DNA of 6,201 nucleotides from positions 1 through 6,201 of the forward strand of contig JACNJI010000411.1 of NCBI GenBank assembly GCA_014382645.1, read 5' to 3'. This document shows positions 5,967 through 6,201 of this stretch, piece by piece. Each line of letters starts with the position of its first letter. Positions within the stretch are counted from its first letter, which is position 1. A program made the position numbers and the translations under genes. The notes below the pieces were generated by a model. That model searched no databases and was not told the origin of the DNA. It worked only from the letters and a program-made list of their open reading frames with translations. Source of the DNA: Verrucomicrobiota bacterium. Lineage in GTDB: Bacteria; Verrucomicrobiota; Verrucomicrobiia; Opitutales; Seribacteraceae.

Positions 5967-6155
5967 GTTGCCAGTCTGGGCAGGGACATTGCTAGATTTG
6001 GCAACGAGGTTGCTGGGTGGGGCAGAGAGTTCGCCGGCCTAGGCAACGGTTTCGCCGAGGGCGGCGAAGGGGTTTTTGCGGTTGGCGAGGGCTTCGCCGG
6101 GGGTGGCGGGGCGGTTGCTGAGGGCGGCGAGGCGGTTGCTGTGGTTGGTGGGGCC
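5967..6155. repeat. Degenerate 21-bp tandem repeat array, nine units
   Basis: Starting at 5967 the sequence falls into nine consecutive 21-bp units without gaps (5967, 5988, 6009, 6030, 6051, 6072, 6093, 6114, 6135). Most begin GTTGC or TTCGCC and continue into a G-rich half. On the minus strand every unit is seven codons in the frame of the downstream helicase: VPAQTGN, LVAKSSN, LSAPPSN, TVA-stop-AGE, PFAALGE, ALANRKN, RPATPGE, RLAALSN, GPTNHSN. The third residue is Ala, always GCC, in eight of nine units; the sixth is usually G/S and the seventh N/E. The last unit merges into the hairpin repeat at 6152. The unit with the in-frame TAG separates the array's left part from the right. Whether it is or was translated is unknown. 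Confidence 0.75.
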
Positions 6156-6172
6156 GCCTCTCCGAGGCGGCC
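6152..6172. repeat. Perfect REP-like palindrome of a second type
   Basis: Arms GGCCGCCTC (6152-6160) and GAGGCGGCC (6164-6172) are perfectly complementary around TCC. The shape (nine-base arms, three-base loop, CTC next to the loop) is the same as in the 30-bp repeat, but the arm sequence differs, so this is a sister variant of the same element class. It abuts copy 3 directly, making a double hairpin. No T-tract follows on either strand. Confidence 0.75.
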
Positions 6173-6201
6173 TTGGCGCGCTCGGAGAGCACGCCCTACC
6201 T
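6172..6201 (-). repeat. Dispersed REP-like hairpin repeat, copy 3 (reaches window end)
   Basis: Bases 6174-6201 are identical to the first 28 bases of copy 2 (1041-1068) and to the reverse complement of copy 1; the leading CT (6172-6173) is shared with copy 1 only. The hairpin core is 6175-6195. The element continues beyond the window. With copy 2 it forms direct repeats flanking the small gene and the helicase gene (about 5.1 kb). Confidence 0.8.

Noticed and set aside
5967..6155. Regularly spaced repeats considered as a CRISPR array
   Set aside because: Units are contiguous and degenerate with no unique spacers and no cas genes nearby.
5992..6192. 66-codon minus-strand frame rich in Pro, Arg and Gln
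   Set aside because: It is an alternative-frame reading of the 21-bp array and hairpin repeats; low complexity, no start context.

Overview
The window looks like an accessory region of a bacterial chromosome. The flanking DNA is fairly GC-rich, about 60% where I hand-counted one line in the toxin-antitoxin (TA) region. A dispersed hairpin element whose one strand reads GTAGGGCGTGCTC...GAGCGCGCC occurs three times. From memory this element is typical of Verrucomicrobiota, especially Opitutaceae, so I infer that lineage with moderate-to-low confidence. No rRNA, tRNA, CRISPR array or insertion sequence was seen.

Layout, left to right. (1) Bases 1-107 hold the 3' end of an unidentified plus-strand gene. 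Its last ~40 bp are repeated, diverged, at 142-183, with a 30-bp hairpin repeat (115-144) between the two copies. (2) Bases 308-984 hold a compact type II TA operon: a Phd/YefM-type antitoxin and a VapC-type PIN toxin overlapping it by 4 bp. A perfect 15-bp palindrome at 270-284 next to a possible extended -10 box is a good autorepression operator. The module is bracketed by exact 30-bp inverted copies of the hairpin repeat (115-144 and 1041-1070). (3) A minus-strand intrinsic terminator (1073-1099) follows a small minus-strand gene of unknown function (1136-1510). (4) Bases 1674-5957, minus strand, encode one 1427-residue protein: an Mrr-like PD-(D/E)xK nuclease domain, a complete superfamily 2 (DEAH) helicase core, and eleven tandem helicase-associated (HA) repeats making up about half of the chain. 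(5) Bases 5967-6155 are a degenerate 21-bp tandem array (nine units), read as heptapeptides in the frame of the helicase and ending three codons before its apparent TTG start. (6) Two different hairpin repeats lie side by side at 6152-6201, the second running off the window.

How the parts may relate: the large protein has the make-up of a stand-alone DNA-targeting nuclease-helicase, plausibly an anti-phage or anti-plasmid factor. No methyltransferase or specificity subunit is visible. Its neighbours, a TA module and dispersed hairpin repeats, are what one expects in a variable defence/stability region. No functional link between the TA module, the small gene and the helicase can be shown from sequence alone. 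The points most worth a second look are the 11-fold HA array fused to nuclease and helicase, the 21-bp heptad array at its 5' end, and the symmetrical repeats around the TA operon.
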